Of a stretch of DNA of 64,000 nucleotides, positions 1 through 7,527 are shown piece after piece (position 1 is the first letter of the stretch; every line of letters starts with the position of its first letter). The notes beneath the pieces were generated by a model. That model did not search any database. It was not told the DNA's origin and worked only from the letters and a program-made list of their open reading frames with translations. The stretch comes from Martelella endophytica. Its GTDB lineage: Bacteria; Pseudomonadota; Alphaproteobacteria; Rhizobiales; Rhizobiaceae. Location: the NCBI RefSeq assembly GCF_000960975.1, contig NZ_CP010803.1, forward strand, positions 2,632,405 to 2,696,404, written 5' to 3'. The translations under genes were made by a program, and so were the position numbers.

Positions 1-338
1 GCAAAAAAAGCTAGGAGGTTTTTATAGTGATACTCTGACCAAGCTCTTGGCAAATGGATAGGTGGCGACCTTAAGCCAGTTACAACACGGGCGATGCGAC
101 GATATATATCCTGCAATGATGCGCTAGTCAGCGCCAACCTTTCAAGCTCGCCAATGTTTATCAAGGCGCTATATGTTGGCTCCTTCTCGGTCGCCAGACG
201 GAATCCGACGATTTGATCTGTCAGTGCGATCCTATGAATTGACCCTTCCTCATTTGGAAAAGCTGTAGCATCTGAAAACCCCTCACCCATCAGAGCGGCA
301 TCCAGTGCCCTTGAGGAAATCAGTATATACTTAGGCAT
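1..338 (-). CDS. Hypothetical protein, partial (runs off left edge)
   Basis: An open reading frame begins with ATG at 338 (MPKYILISSRAL...) and stays open for 112 codons to the edge of the window, so its C-terminus is not visible. Its start overlaps the last 8 bases of the 331-1134 gene, so the two are almost certainly co-transcribed and translationally coupled. I recognise no domain; the visible part is mixed polar and hydrophobic with no signal peptide or membrane segment. The codons are AT-richer than in the rest of the window, suggesting acquisition with its neighbour. Function unknown. Confidence 0.6.
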   Translation of the reverse strand, partial: MPKYILISSRALDAALMGEGFSDATAFPNEEGSIHRIALTDQIVGFRLATEKEPTYSALINIGELERLALTSASLQDIYRRIARVVTGLRSPPIHLPRAWSEYHYKNLLAFF

Positions 339-1134
339 CACCAAATGTCTCCATGACGGACTTTTTAAGGTCGAGTGGCACATCTGGAAGACCTATATCG
401 GAGAAGACTTGTGCCATTATCTGCGTCAACCTATATCTAAATGGTGATGAGAGACGAGCTATTCGTTCTCCGCGGCGCGCCGAAGTATCAGAGGTTTTAA
501 GCGCGATGCTACTTGCTGGGGCCTGCCAAACATGACGTACCCACGCAATTCTGGCATCAACCCCGAGGACTTGGGCGTCTGGCAAGATCATCAGATCGCC
601 TCGTTTCGCTATTTGATCGGCAAGTGAACTGGCCTTTTTGGCGTGAAGCTTAACCCTTTTCAGGAGGTCTTTATAACCTTCGATACTGACTTCCCTTAAA
701 TCATCAGAGATGATTTCGGCCATCAATAGGGCTATCGGATCACTTTTCGCGTCACTAGACAGTGCTTCTATCAGCAGTTCCACTTGGACCAGATGATCCA
801 ATTTTTCGTCAATTTTATATTCTTTGAGAGCAAATTTGACGATATGATCTATTTTGCTGTTACAGTCATCCGGGAGAAGGTATCGCTCAAGAATTGTCTT
901 TTCGCTGACGACAGGCACTAGCGTGACTAGGTTTGCGTGCTTTTTTTGTTCCAAATCGCAATCCGCAGTAACAACAATAGCGCAGCGTTTGGTCTCATCC
1001 TCGTAATCGGAAAAAACTATGAGATCACCTTGTCTCAGGCAAGGTTTTACAGCGCTGATTTTCTCAAGGGTCCATCCGAATATATCGTCTTCCACGGCAC
1101 TCAATCTTTCACCAACCCGATTTATGGCGCTCAT
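331..1134 (-). CDS. Hypothetical protein, 267 aa, first gene of a two-gene unit
   Basis: Soluble 267-residue protein of unknown function. Near residues 35-65 it has a beta-rich stretch with the pattern QGDLIVF...IVVTADCDL, which loosely resembles small proteins that sit beside signalling or defence genes; I cannot assign a family. A lysine-rich, probably helical middle (about 90-175) is followed by a C-terminal segment (WVRHVW...RIARLSSPFRYRLTQ) ending in a predicted helix. There is no signal peptide and no clear Shine-Dalgarno. The downstream gene (338 to 1) overlaps its stop by 8 bases. GC is visibly low (about 45% in lines counted by hand) against the GC-rich chromosome, which fits horizontal acquisition. 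Confidence 0.65.
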   Translation of the reverse strand: MSAINRVGERLSAVEDDIFGWTLEKISAVKPCLRQGDLIVFSDYEDETKRCAIVVTADCDLEQKKHANLVTLVPVVSEKTILERYLLPDDCNSKIDHIVKFALKEYKIDEKLDHLVQVELLIEALSSDAKSDPIALLMAEIISDDLREVSIEGYKDLLKRVKLHAKKASSLADQIAKRGDLMILPDAQVLGVDARIAWVRHVWQAPASSIALKTSDTSARRGERIARLSSPFRYRLTQIMAQVFSDIGLPDVPLDLKKSVMETFGDA

Positions 1135-1654
1135 CCGACAAGGGACAATACCGAAAGGCCTTTTAGGGACGCTAGTGCAACTATCGGACTACGGCAAGGG
1201 TGAACTATCTAGTCCATGACTGACCGCTTCTCCAGTTGATCAATTGATTGGGGCGGCACGCCCTCCAAAACGCGGGGAATGCAGCGAAGTTGACCCACGA
1301 AAGGGGGGGAGGTCGGACCGAAGAGCGGCCTCTCGGCGCCAGCGAGCGGTCTGGCTTGAGAAATTTTACCTGTAACCCACTTCCCTCGTTTAAAAGTGGG
1401 AGGCGACGATCTGGGTATTTCATACCTTGAGGCTTCGCGCAGCGAACGTCCACTCCCCGCCCTTTCTGGACGTGTGCGTGTGGTTAGCGAATGGCTGTTT
1501 TCAGGAACCAGGCTTAAGTTGTAGAACTTCCGACTTGGGGGCGCCTTCCGGACCGGCAAAAAGGGGCCGTGAGTCGACTGACTGCTATTTGAAAATTCGC
1601 CGTGAAAGCGGACGTTCAAACACACGCCTTTCGCTCCTCCGCGCGAAGCACAGT
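1135..1654. other. Gene-free stretch with a dispersed repeat copy
   Basis: No reading frame here shows family motifs. The stretch holds one copy of an intergenic repeat (1451-1505) that recurs at 40673-40729, and a GC-rich block at 1537-1553 that is repeated exactly at 7341-7357. It separates the low-GC gene pair on the left from the LysR gene on the right and may be a junction of acquired DNA. Confidence 0.5.
1451..1505. repeat. Dispersed intergenic repeat, copy A
   Basis: This stretch matches 40673-40729 over about 55 bases: CTCCCCGCCCTTT at the left, a shared GACGTxxGC core, then AGCGAATGGC or AACGAATGGC, and TTTCAGG at the right. Both copies are in gene-free DNA, so it looks like a degenerate non-coding repeat family and not a gene fragment. 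Extent and orientation are judged by eye. Confidence 0.5.
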
Positions 1655-2584
1655 TCAGATGTCCGGGCGAAGCCGGCAATTTTGTCGTGAAGAATTCTGG
1701 CAGAAATCGATAAAGGCCCGCAGAGGGGCCGAGGTGGAACGGCTCGGATAATACAGGCGCGGCCCGTCCTGTTCCGTCCAGTGGTCCGGGAGAACCGGAA
1801 CGAGTGTTCCGCCGGCGAAGTCGCTTTCAAGCCAGCTTCGGAACGCGCCGATAATGCCCAATCCGTTTCGGGCAAATGTGAGGCCTGTATTCAAGGCATT
1901 TACGCTCAATGTGAGCCGTGTAACGGCCTCCACGTCGATCGTCTGGTCGCCGTCCTTCAACACCCAAGGCAGAAGCCGCCCGCTCAGCAGGCGATAACGG
2001 ATCGCATCGTGGCGCAGGAGATCGGCGGGCGTTCGCGGATGCTCGCGTTCGGCGAGATAGCCGGGCGATGCAGCAAGCGCGACCTGCTGGACCCGGGGGC
2101 CGATCCGAATGGAGATCATGTCCTTTTCCAGATGGGCGCCATAGCGGATGCCCGCATCACAGCCGGCTGCGATGATATCCACGAGGCCGTTTTCCACGAC
2201 GAGTTCAACCTCCACTGCCGGATGACGATGCTGAAAATCGCTGAGCAGTGGCGGCAGGATATCAGGCATCACCGCGCCCGGTACATTGAGCTTCAATCGT
2301 CCCCGCACGAGGCCTTTGGAACTTGCCGTTTCCATCACAGCCGCATTCACCTCACACAGGAGTGGCGCAACGCGCTCGGCCAGCAACTGCCCCTGCTCCG
2401 TCGCCCTCACGCTGCGCGTCGTACGCAGAAGAAGCGGCACGCCAAGCTTTTCCTCGATCCTCGAAATGGTCGTGCTGACCTTTGACGGAGCAACACCGAG
2501 GCGACCGGCCGCGGCACGGAACCCGCCTTCGGTGAGGACCGTCAGAAAGACCTGCAGGTCGTCAGGGGAAACATTGTTCTTCAT
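1655..2584 (-). CDS. LysR-family transcriptional regulator
   Basis: A 309-residue LysR regulator: an N-terminal winged helix-turn-helix (about residues 5-65, with the family pattern FLTVLTEGGFRAAAGRLG...SKVSTTISRIEEKLG) and a periplasmic-binding-protein-like effector domain (about 90-295). The ATG at 2584 places the helix-turn-helix at the usual distance; upstream starts to 2620 would add a short tail. It is transcribed away from the NmrA-type reductase at 2704 across about 119 bases, the classic LysR divergon, so it probably controls that gene and itself. Inducer unknown. Confidence 0.92.
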   Translation of the reverse strand: MKNNVSPDDLQVFLTVLTEGGFRAAAGRLGVAPSKVSTTISRIEEKLGVPLLLRTTRSVRATEQGQLLAERVAPLLCEVNAAVMETASSKGLVRGRLKLNVPGAVMPDILPPLLSDFQHRHPAVEVELVVENGLVDIIAAGCDAGIRYGAHLEKDMISIRIGPRVQQVALAASPGYLAEREHPRTPADLLRHDAIRYRLLSGRLLPWVLKDGDQTIDVEAVTRLTLSVNALNTGLTFARNGLGIIGAFRSWLESDFAGGTLVPVLPDHWTEQDGPRLYYPSRSTSAPLRAFIDFCQNSSRQNCRLRPDI

Positions 2585-2703
2585 GGAGAACAGTCTATTC
2601 CAAAAATAACGGATTATCAAAGCAAGTTAAAACAGTCAGTTTGTCTCCCGAAGATGAAAGCGGCGGTCTCGTCCGCCCGGAAATCAAGTGCAGGAGAAAC
2701 GGA

Positions 2704-3567
2704 ATGCTGATCATCACCGGCGCCTCGGGCCAACTCGGTCGCAAGGTTGTGAATAGTCTTCTTCATCACGTGCCCGCTGAAAGGATAGGCATCAGCGTCC
2801 GCGATCCCGAAACGGTCTCGGACCTGAAGGCGGCCGGCGTTCGTGTGCGCCAGGGCGATTACGATGACGCTGACAGCCTTCGGTTTGCCTGGCAGGGCGC
2901 CGAACGTCTGCTGCTTGTCTCCTCGAATGCGGCCGCAACGGGCGGGGATCCGTTGAAGCAGCACGCGACGGCGATTGCTGTGGCGCGCGAACTCCGCGTC
3001 GAACGTGTCCTCTACACGAGCCAGGTGGCGAGCTCCCCGACCTCTCAGTTTCCTCCCGGCAGGACCCATGCCGCCACCGAGAAGATGCTGGCGGACTCGC
3101 AGCTTCGCTGGACCGCGCTTCGTCACGGCTTCTATGCTGCAAGTGCTCTTGCAATGAATGCGCGTGCCTTTGAAACGGGCGAATTGATCGCGCCGGAGGA
3201 CGGCAAGGTCGCCTGGACGACCCATGACGATCTGGCCGCCGCCGACGCTGCGCTCTTGGCGGGAGACGCCGTTATCGACGGGCCAACCCCGCCTCTGACC
3301 GGAAGCCAGGCCCTGGATCTCGCGGATCTTGCCGCACTTGCGGGCGAAATTTTGGGGCGTCCCGTCGGGCGCGTTCTCGCGAGCGAGGAAGAAACGGAGG
3401 CGAAATTGCGGAGTGTCGGTCTTCCGCCGGGCGCCATCGCCGTCGCGATGGGCTATTATCGTGCTGCACGCGCGGGAGAATTCGCCGCGGTTGATGGCAC
3501 CCTGGCCGAAATTCTTGGCCGACCACCGGTGACGATGGACACGTTCCTGAGAGCAAATCTTCGTTGA
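2704..3567 (+). CDS. NmrA/QorB-like NAD(P)-dependent oxidoreductase
   Basis: A 287-residue atypical short-chain dehydrogenase. The N-terminus carries the nucleotide-binding glycine motif GASGQLG (residues 6-12) followed by beta-alpha repeats; the YTSQV segment and the ALRHGFY stretch are characteristic of the NmrA/YtfG (quinone oxidoreductase 2) group. The ATG at 2704 is preceded by AGGAGAAA, a good ribosome-binding site, so the longer frame from 2641 is rejected. It probably reduces quinones or similar electrophiles in the cytoplasm with NADPH; the substrate is inferred from the group only. Divergent from, and probably controlled by, the adjacent LysR gene. Confidence 0.85.
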   Translation: MLIITGASGQLGRKVVNSLLHHVPAERIGISVRDPETVSDLKAAGVRVRQGDYDDADSLRFAWQGAERLLLVSSNAAATGGDPLKQHATAIAVARELRVERVLYTSQVASSPTSQFPPGRTHAATEKMLADSQLRWTALRHGFYAASALAMNARAFETGELIAPEDGKVAWTTHDDLAAADAALLAGDAVIDGPTPPLTGSQALDLADLAALAGEILGRPVGRVLASEEETEAKLRSVGLPPGAIAVAMGYYRAARAGEFAAVDGTLAEILGRPPVTMDTFLRANLR

Positions 3568-3743
3568 TCATTTGTCAGACAAGGCGAGCCCGTACCTGGA
3601 TGCGTGTCCCCGCGATGCAGACCCGCTCTGTTACGTTCGTATGCCCTTCTTCGCTGCTGAAACTTACGGCACAGCTCGGCGCTTCCTCGTTTCGGCGCGT
3701 TGCGAGAATACCAACCCCCAAAGGATAGCGCGAAAACTTCGGG

Positions 3744-4649
3744 CTACGCCGCTCTGTCGTGAATGGTGAGCACTGCGTCCGCAAATGCTTCGGGGGTCTC
3801 GAACGGGAAGGCATGGCCGCATGCATAGACCCTGTGCTCATGGTAGCTGGCGAACATGTTCGCGTGATCTGCAGTCCCACCCGGTTTCAAGGGGTCCTGG
3901 GTTCCATCCAGCGTCACTGCCGGAACGACAATTTTCGGGCTATTGGACAGCTTTCGTTCGAGAGCGGCGAGCGCAGGATCGCCTTCCTCAAGTCCGAAAT
4001 CGAACCGATAGGAATGCGTAACCACATCGACGAAATCGGGGTTTTCGAAGGCGGCGGCGGACCGCAGAAAGGTGTTGTCGTCAAAAGACCAGTTCGGCGA
4101 CCATTGTGACCACAGAATCCGGCACAACTCATGCCGATTCTCACGCAGGCATTCCCTGCCTCTCTCGCTTTGAAACAGGTGCTGGTACCACATCGCCTGT
4201 TCGAGCGAGGGCGAAAACGCATGGCGCTGACGCTCGACATCGATGATGTCGTATCCTGCATAGGAGACCAGGCCCTCCACCCGCTCCGGCCAGAGCGCAG
4301 AGGCAACGCAAGAAGCAAGGCCACCCCAGTCGAAGCCTGCGAGGATTGCTGTTTCGAGCCCGAGCGCGTCCATAAGCCCGATGACGTCGGCGCCAAGCGC
4401 TGCCTGCTGTCCGCTACGCATGGTCTGTTTCGACAGGAAGCGGGTCAGACCGAAGCCGCGCAGATAAGGAACGATCACTTTCGCGCCCGCGGCAGCCAGG
4501 ACCGGGGCGACCTCCGCGTAGGCGTGAACGTCATAGGGAAAACCATGGGACAGCACCACGGGCCAGCCATCGTCAGGTCCGCTCTGGCAGTAGGCGATTT
4601 CCAGAATATCGGTTTTGGCGGTCTTCAGGAGACCGAGTTGGCCCGTCAT
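3744..4649 (-). CDS. Alpha/beta hydrolase, epoxide-hydrolase-like
   Basis: A 301-residue alpha/beta-hydrolase. HGFP at residues 35-38 is the oxyanion-hole motif of epoxide hydrolases and dehalogenases. The nucleophile elbow reads GFDWGG with Asp107 in place of the serine of esterases, and a C-terminal GHAFP supplies a candidate catalytic His (about 279). Asp as nucleophile points to epoxide hydrolysis or dehalogenation; which is not decided here. The start at 4649 is chosen because GAGGAGA lies seven bases upstream; an extra 25 codons upstream look non-coding. It stands alone on the minus strand between two LysR divergons. No signal peptide, so cytoplasmic. Confidence 0.85.
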   Translation of the reverse strand: MTGQLGLLKTAKTDILEIAYCQSGPDDGWPVVLSHGFPYDVHAYAEVAPVLAAAGAKVIVPYLRGFGLTRFLSKQTMRSGQQAALGADVIGLMDALGLETAILAGFDWGGLASCVASALWPERVEGLVSYAGYDIIDVERQRHAFSPSLEQAMWYQHLFQSERGRECLRENRHELCRILWSQWSPNWSFDDNTFLRSAAAFENPDFVDVVTHSYRFDFGLEEGDPALAALERKLSNSPKIVVPAVTLDGTQDPLKPGGTADHANMFASYHEHRVYACGHAFPFETPEAFADAVLTIHDRAA

Positions 4650-4914
4650 TGATTGTCTCCTCGTGGTCGTTTTATCCGCATACCGATCGAGAATATGGAA
4701 CCTGCATGTCCGAGCAAGCGCCAAATCCCGAATTCGGTCGCATTTTCCCTGTGCGGCAATCGAAATACTTGCGCCTTGACACTTGCGGGAGCGAGCAGAA
4801 CTCGCCCTTTATTGTCCTTCATTCACCGGATATCGGACGTCAGCCATCAAGATTAGGTCGCGAACCATAAGTCGTCCGAAATGGGGACGTACCGACCAGC
4901 GGAAACGGGAGCGG

Positions 4915-5112
4915 GAGGGAACTGGCGACTTTCTTCTTGTTTGAACATGTAGCGAAACGGCCGTCCATATACGAAGAGGTAATCGATGAAGTCGGGTGCG
5001 ATATCCGCGAGCGCGTCGATCACGTCCTGACTGGCCTCGCAGACTGACTGGCCTCGCAGACGAGGCGACCGAGCATCCGCCTGCCGCGTTCGAATCTGGT
5101 TTCTTCCGTCAT
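4915..5112 (-). pseudogene. Carboxymuconolactone decarboxylase family gene, frameshifted and truncated
   Basis: From the ATG at 5112 the frame reads MTEETRFERGRRMLGRLV, the usual start of gamma-carboxymuconolactone-decarboxylase-family proteins. It then breaks at an exact 17-base tandem duplication (5027-5043 and 5044-5060). Removing one copy restores a normal continuation, QDVIDALADIAPDF. After about residue 45 the similarity fades and the long C-terminal half of the family is absent, so the gene is both frameshifted and truncated. It follows the NTF2-like and Atu4866-like genes in the same orientation and was probably the third gene of that operon. Confidence 0.7.
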
Positions 5113-5172
5113 GGTAGGTTTACTTTATCGAAGAGGACGAGAGGCGCCCCCTGTTGGGGCGCAGCCTGGTTT

Positions 5173-5412
5173 TCACCGACGCCTGAGAATCATGCCTGCG
5201 TGGTACAGGACACCGCCGACGAAATCTCCGTCGGCCGAAAAACCGGTGTCGTCGCGATAGTCGATGTGGTTTCCGGTGATCACGTAGCTTCCCTCATAGG
5301 CGCGTTCTCGCGTGCCGCGCGCTTCAACGTAGCGACCGCCGGGGAGAAGCTCGTGCCGGATATGGCCATCGTCCGTCACCCAGAGACCGGTAAAATCGTT
5401 TCCGCTGCTCAT
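5173..5412 (-). CDS. Atu4866-like small protein
   Basis: A complete 79-residue protein matching the Atu4866 domain family by its run of short beta strands (GLWVTDDGHIRHELLPGGRY...GSYVITGNHIDYRDDTGF...GVLYHAGM). Proteins of this family are small beta-barrels, possibly ligand-binding, without an established function. Its ATG overlaps the stop of the upstream NTF2-like gene by four bases, so the two are translationally coupled, and the broken carboxymuconolactone-decarboxylase gene lies downstream. Family members often sit beside quinone or aromatic-compound genes, which fits this context, but no reaction is inferred. Confidence 0.85.
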   Translation of the reverse strand: MSSGNDFTGLWVTDDGHIRHELLPGGRYVEARGTRERAYEGSYVITGNHIDYRDDTGFSADGDFVGGVLYHAGMILRRR

Positions 5413-5960
5413 TCGTCCGCTCCACGCTGTCCGAGGGCGTCGGCGATCTCTTCCGGATCGACCGGCCCGGCGTAGTTCAACTCGTGTCGGATCTTCCAGC
5501 CATTATCGGTGCAGGCCCAGCCCAGTTGCGAGCGACCATCAAAGGCGATCACCTCACCATCAGCCCTTTCGATCCGCCCGACGAAACCCAGCGTGGTCGA
5601 GGCGACAGTCTGGCCGACGATCGCGTCGTTGGCGATGGTCAGCCCGTGCCTTACTGTTATCGCCGCGTTTTGCAGCTCCTCCCAGTTCGCTCCATAGACG
5701 GCTGCGTCGCGGAATAGCTGGGTCTTGCCCGGGGCGAAATTGTCGTAGAACACGCCCTCGACGTTGTTGAGGTCATAGTAGCGGTCCATCTTTTCAGCAA
5801 AGACGAAGTCGGGGTCGCTTTTCCGGCGTTCCCATCCGTCCATGATCCAATCGGCATGCAGTTCGGCCGGGGCGTCCGGGCCTGCCTGCGGGCAGGTTTG
5901 TGCCGCCGCGAGGGCAGGGACGGCCAGCAGGGAGAACGCTGCGAGTGCGAGAGTTTTCAT
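5409..5960 (-). CDS. Exported NTF2-like (SnoaL-type) protein
   Basis: A 183-residue protein with a clear Sec signal peptide (MKTLALAAFSLLAVPALAAA, cleavage near residue 20) and a mature part resembling the NTF2/SnoaL-like cone fold: an N-terminal helix, a DLNNVEGVFYDNFAPGKTQLF segment and C-terminal strands. The fold usually forms a hydrophobic pocket for a small ligand; no catalytic residues can be assigned. It is the first gene of a minus-strand operon with the Atu4866-like gene (four-base overlap) and is divergent from the LysR gene at 6083 across about 120 bases, its likely regulator. Confidence 0.8.
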   Translation of the reverse strand: MKTLALAAFSLLAVPALAAAQTCPQAGPDAPAELHADWIMDGWERRKSDPDFVFAEKMDRYYDLNNVEGVFYDNFAPGKTQLFRDAAVYGANWEELQNAAITVRHGLTIANDAIVGQTVASTTLGFVGRIERADGEVIAFDGRSQLGWACTDNGWKIRHELNYAGPVDPEEIADALGQRGADE

Positions 5961-6082
5961 GTCTCATTTTCCTTTCTTCAGTCCACAACGCTGTGATGCA
6001 GTTGCCGAGAGGGAAGATGGACCCTGGCTTTTGGATAGTGTAGGCGTCTTGTAATGGACAGTTTGTAAAGTTGGAGTAACCA

Positions 6083-6985
6083 ATGCCAATGGACCTCAAT
6101 CTGCTTTCGATGTTTCTCGCCGTCGCGGAAACGCAGAATTTCCGTGAAGCCTCCGATCGCCTCGGCGTGACGCGATCGGCTGTGAGCCAGGGCATGGGGC
6201 GGCTTGAAGCGTTCTTCGGCGTCCAGCTTGCAACCCGAACGACTCGCGCCGTGTCGTTGACGGAGGCCGGAGAGCAACTCCGCAGGACACTGTCGCAGCC
6301 GATGGGAGACATTCGTGAGGCGCTGGAACGCATCCCGGGCAGCGATATCCCGCGAGGGCACCTCAAGGTCGCAGTCACGTCGATCGCAGAGCGGTTCCTT
6401 TCCGGTCCATTCGTTGCGTCCTTTGCTGAGGCCTATCCCGAGGTGACGCTCGATGTCACTGTGACCGACGACGAGTTCGACATCGTCGCCAGAGGCTTTG
6501 ATGCGGGCGTAAGGCTTGGAGAGGTCATCGCGCAGGACATGATCGCGGTCGCACTGACGGACGCGCAACGCGAGGCGGTCGTCGCTTCCCCCGCCTATAT
6601 CGCAGTTCACGGAACACCGGAGACGCCGGAAGACCTTCTGAAACACCGATGCATCGGTTGGCGACCGACCCACCGGACCGCACCCTATCGCTGGGAGTTC
6701 GAAAAGGAGGGCAAAGCCTTCGATATCGCCGTGAAGCCGCAGATCACCTCGAACGACCTCAACGTCATGCTGCGGGCCGCTCTTGCTGGAGCCGGCTTCA
6801 CCTTTGCGACGGAGGAAACCTTCCAGCCTCATATCGAGCGCGGCGAACTGGTCTGCGTATTGCAGGACTACCTTCCCTCTTTTCCTGGGTTTTATCTCTA
6901 TTTCCCGCAGAGAACGGACATGTCCCCGAAGCTGCGCGCGTTGGCCGACCATGTCCGCATGGCTCGGCGCAATACATCGCGCTGA
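6083..6985 (+). CDS. LysR-family transcriptional regulator
   Basis: A 300-residue LysR protein. The N-terminal helix-turn-helix (about residues 5-62; FLAVAETQNFREASDRLGVTRSAVSQGMGRLE) and the effector domain (about 90-290) are complete. The DFDxxARGFDAGVRLGE-type pattern places it in the CrgA/AaeR-like branch, whose members control divergent oxidoreductase or NTF2-like genes. It starts at 6083 (MPMDLN) and faces away from the exported NTF2-like gene at 5960, the predicted target. Confidence 0.92.
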   Translation: MPMDLNLLSMFLAVAETQNFREASDRLGVTRSAVSQGMGRLEAFFGVQLATRTTRAVSLTEAGEQLRRTLSQPMGDIREALERIPGSDIPRGHLKVAVTSIAERFLSGPFVASFAEAYPEVTLDVTVTDDEFDIVARGFDAGVRLGEVIAQDMIAVALTDAQREAVVASPAYIAVHGTPETPEDLLKHRCIGWRPTHRTAPYRWEFEKEGKAFDIAVKPQITSNDLNVMLRAALAGAGFTFATEETFQPHIERGELVCVLQDYLPSFPGFYLYFPQRTDMSPKLRALADHVRMARRNTSR

Positions 6986-7089
6986 GCCTGACCTTCTAGC
7001 CGCTTGCCAGTTCACGCGCCTCGGCCTCCTCCAAAGGTCACGTTGCTCAAGAGTTGATAGCGCTTCTTCCCGAAGCTCTTCGATTTTAG

Positions 7090-7221
7090 CCGTGCAGCGT
7101 CTATTGTCTGCTTCGTCCGGTCTCTGGCGGCGATCTGGCCCTAATGCGGCAAATCGACGATCTGCATCTCAACTACCCGTTTGCCGGAAGCCGGATGTTG
7201 CAACGGCTCGCGAGGGGAGAA
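7090..7221 (+). pseudogene. IS3-family transposase fragment (OrfB N-terminal part)
   Basis: From about 7090 the frame reads RPVSGGDLALMRQIDDLHL then NYPFAGSRML, the conserved HTH_21 segment of IS3-family OrfB transposases just ahead of the DDE domain. A stop at 7087-7089 interrupts the frame upstream and similarity ends after about residue 40, so this is an inactive remnant. I saw no terminal inverted repeats around it. It shows that the DNA upstream of the phosphodiester operon has been visited by transposons. Confidence 0.7.
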
Positions 7222-7450
7222 GAGCTGGAGACTAAGCAGCTGCACGTTGCTCAGCAACGGGCTCATTGCGGGAGTTCGTCGCGCTCAGAATGTGTGTCGG
7301 CAATTGGGGGTACGACCTCAGTTCCTCGAACGGCCGAGATGGGGCGCCTTCCGGACCGAAAGAAAATGGGCGCGGAAGAATCCAGCAGATATTCGCGCCG
7401 AATATCCAATAGCGACGTCCTGCGACCCTATAGGCATCAGTTTTGCAGAA
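7222..7450. other. Gene-free stretch upstream of the phosphodiester operon
   Basis: I see no supported gene here. The block GGGGCGCCTTCCGGACC at 7341-7357 is identical to 1537-1553, hinting at a shared non-coding repeat. The rest is unassigned. Confidence 0.4.
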
Positions 7451-7479
7451 ATGACATTCAACTGTCACTCGACTGTTAA
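7451..7479 (+). promoter_or_regulatory. Predicted PhoB box (phosphate-starvation operator)
   Basis: Three seven-base units recur at exact 11-base intervals: ATGACAT (7451-7457), CTGTCAC (7462-7468) and CTGTTAA (7473-7479), each separated by four bases. The PhoB consensus in enterobacteria and rhizobia is CTGTCAT-N4-CTGTCAT; the middle unit matches 6 of 7 and the outer two 5 of 7 each. The site ends 48 bases before the start codon of the binding-protein gene at 7528, a normal position for a PhoB-activated promoter. The call is from sequence only. Confidence 0.6.
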
Positions 7480-7527
7480 GTGCCTACCTTAGCTAAGCGT
7501 CATCCACAACCAAACGTTGGCTGACAA

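Noticed and set aside
1209..1679. 156-codon frame in the gap left of the LysR gene
   Set aside because: No motif, proline- and arginine-rich, overlaps a non-coding repeat and the end of the LysR gene.
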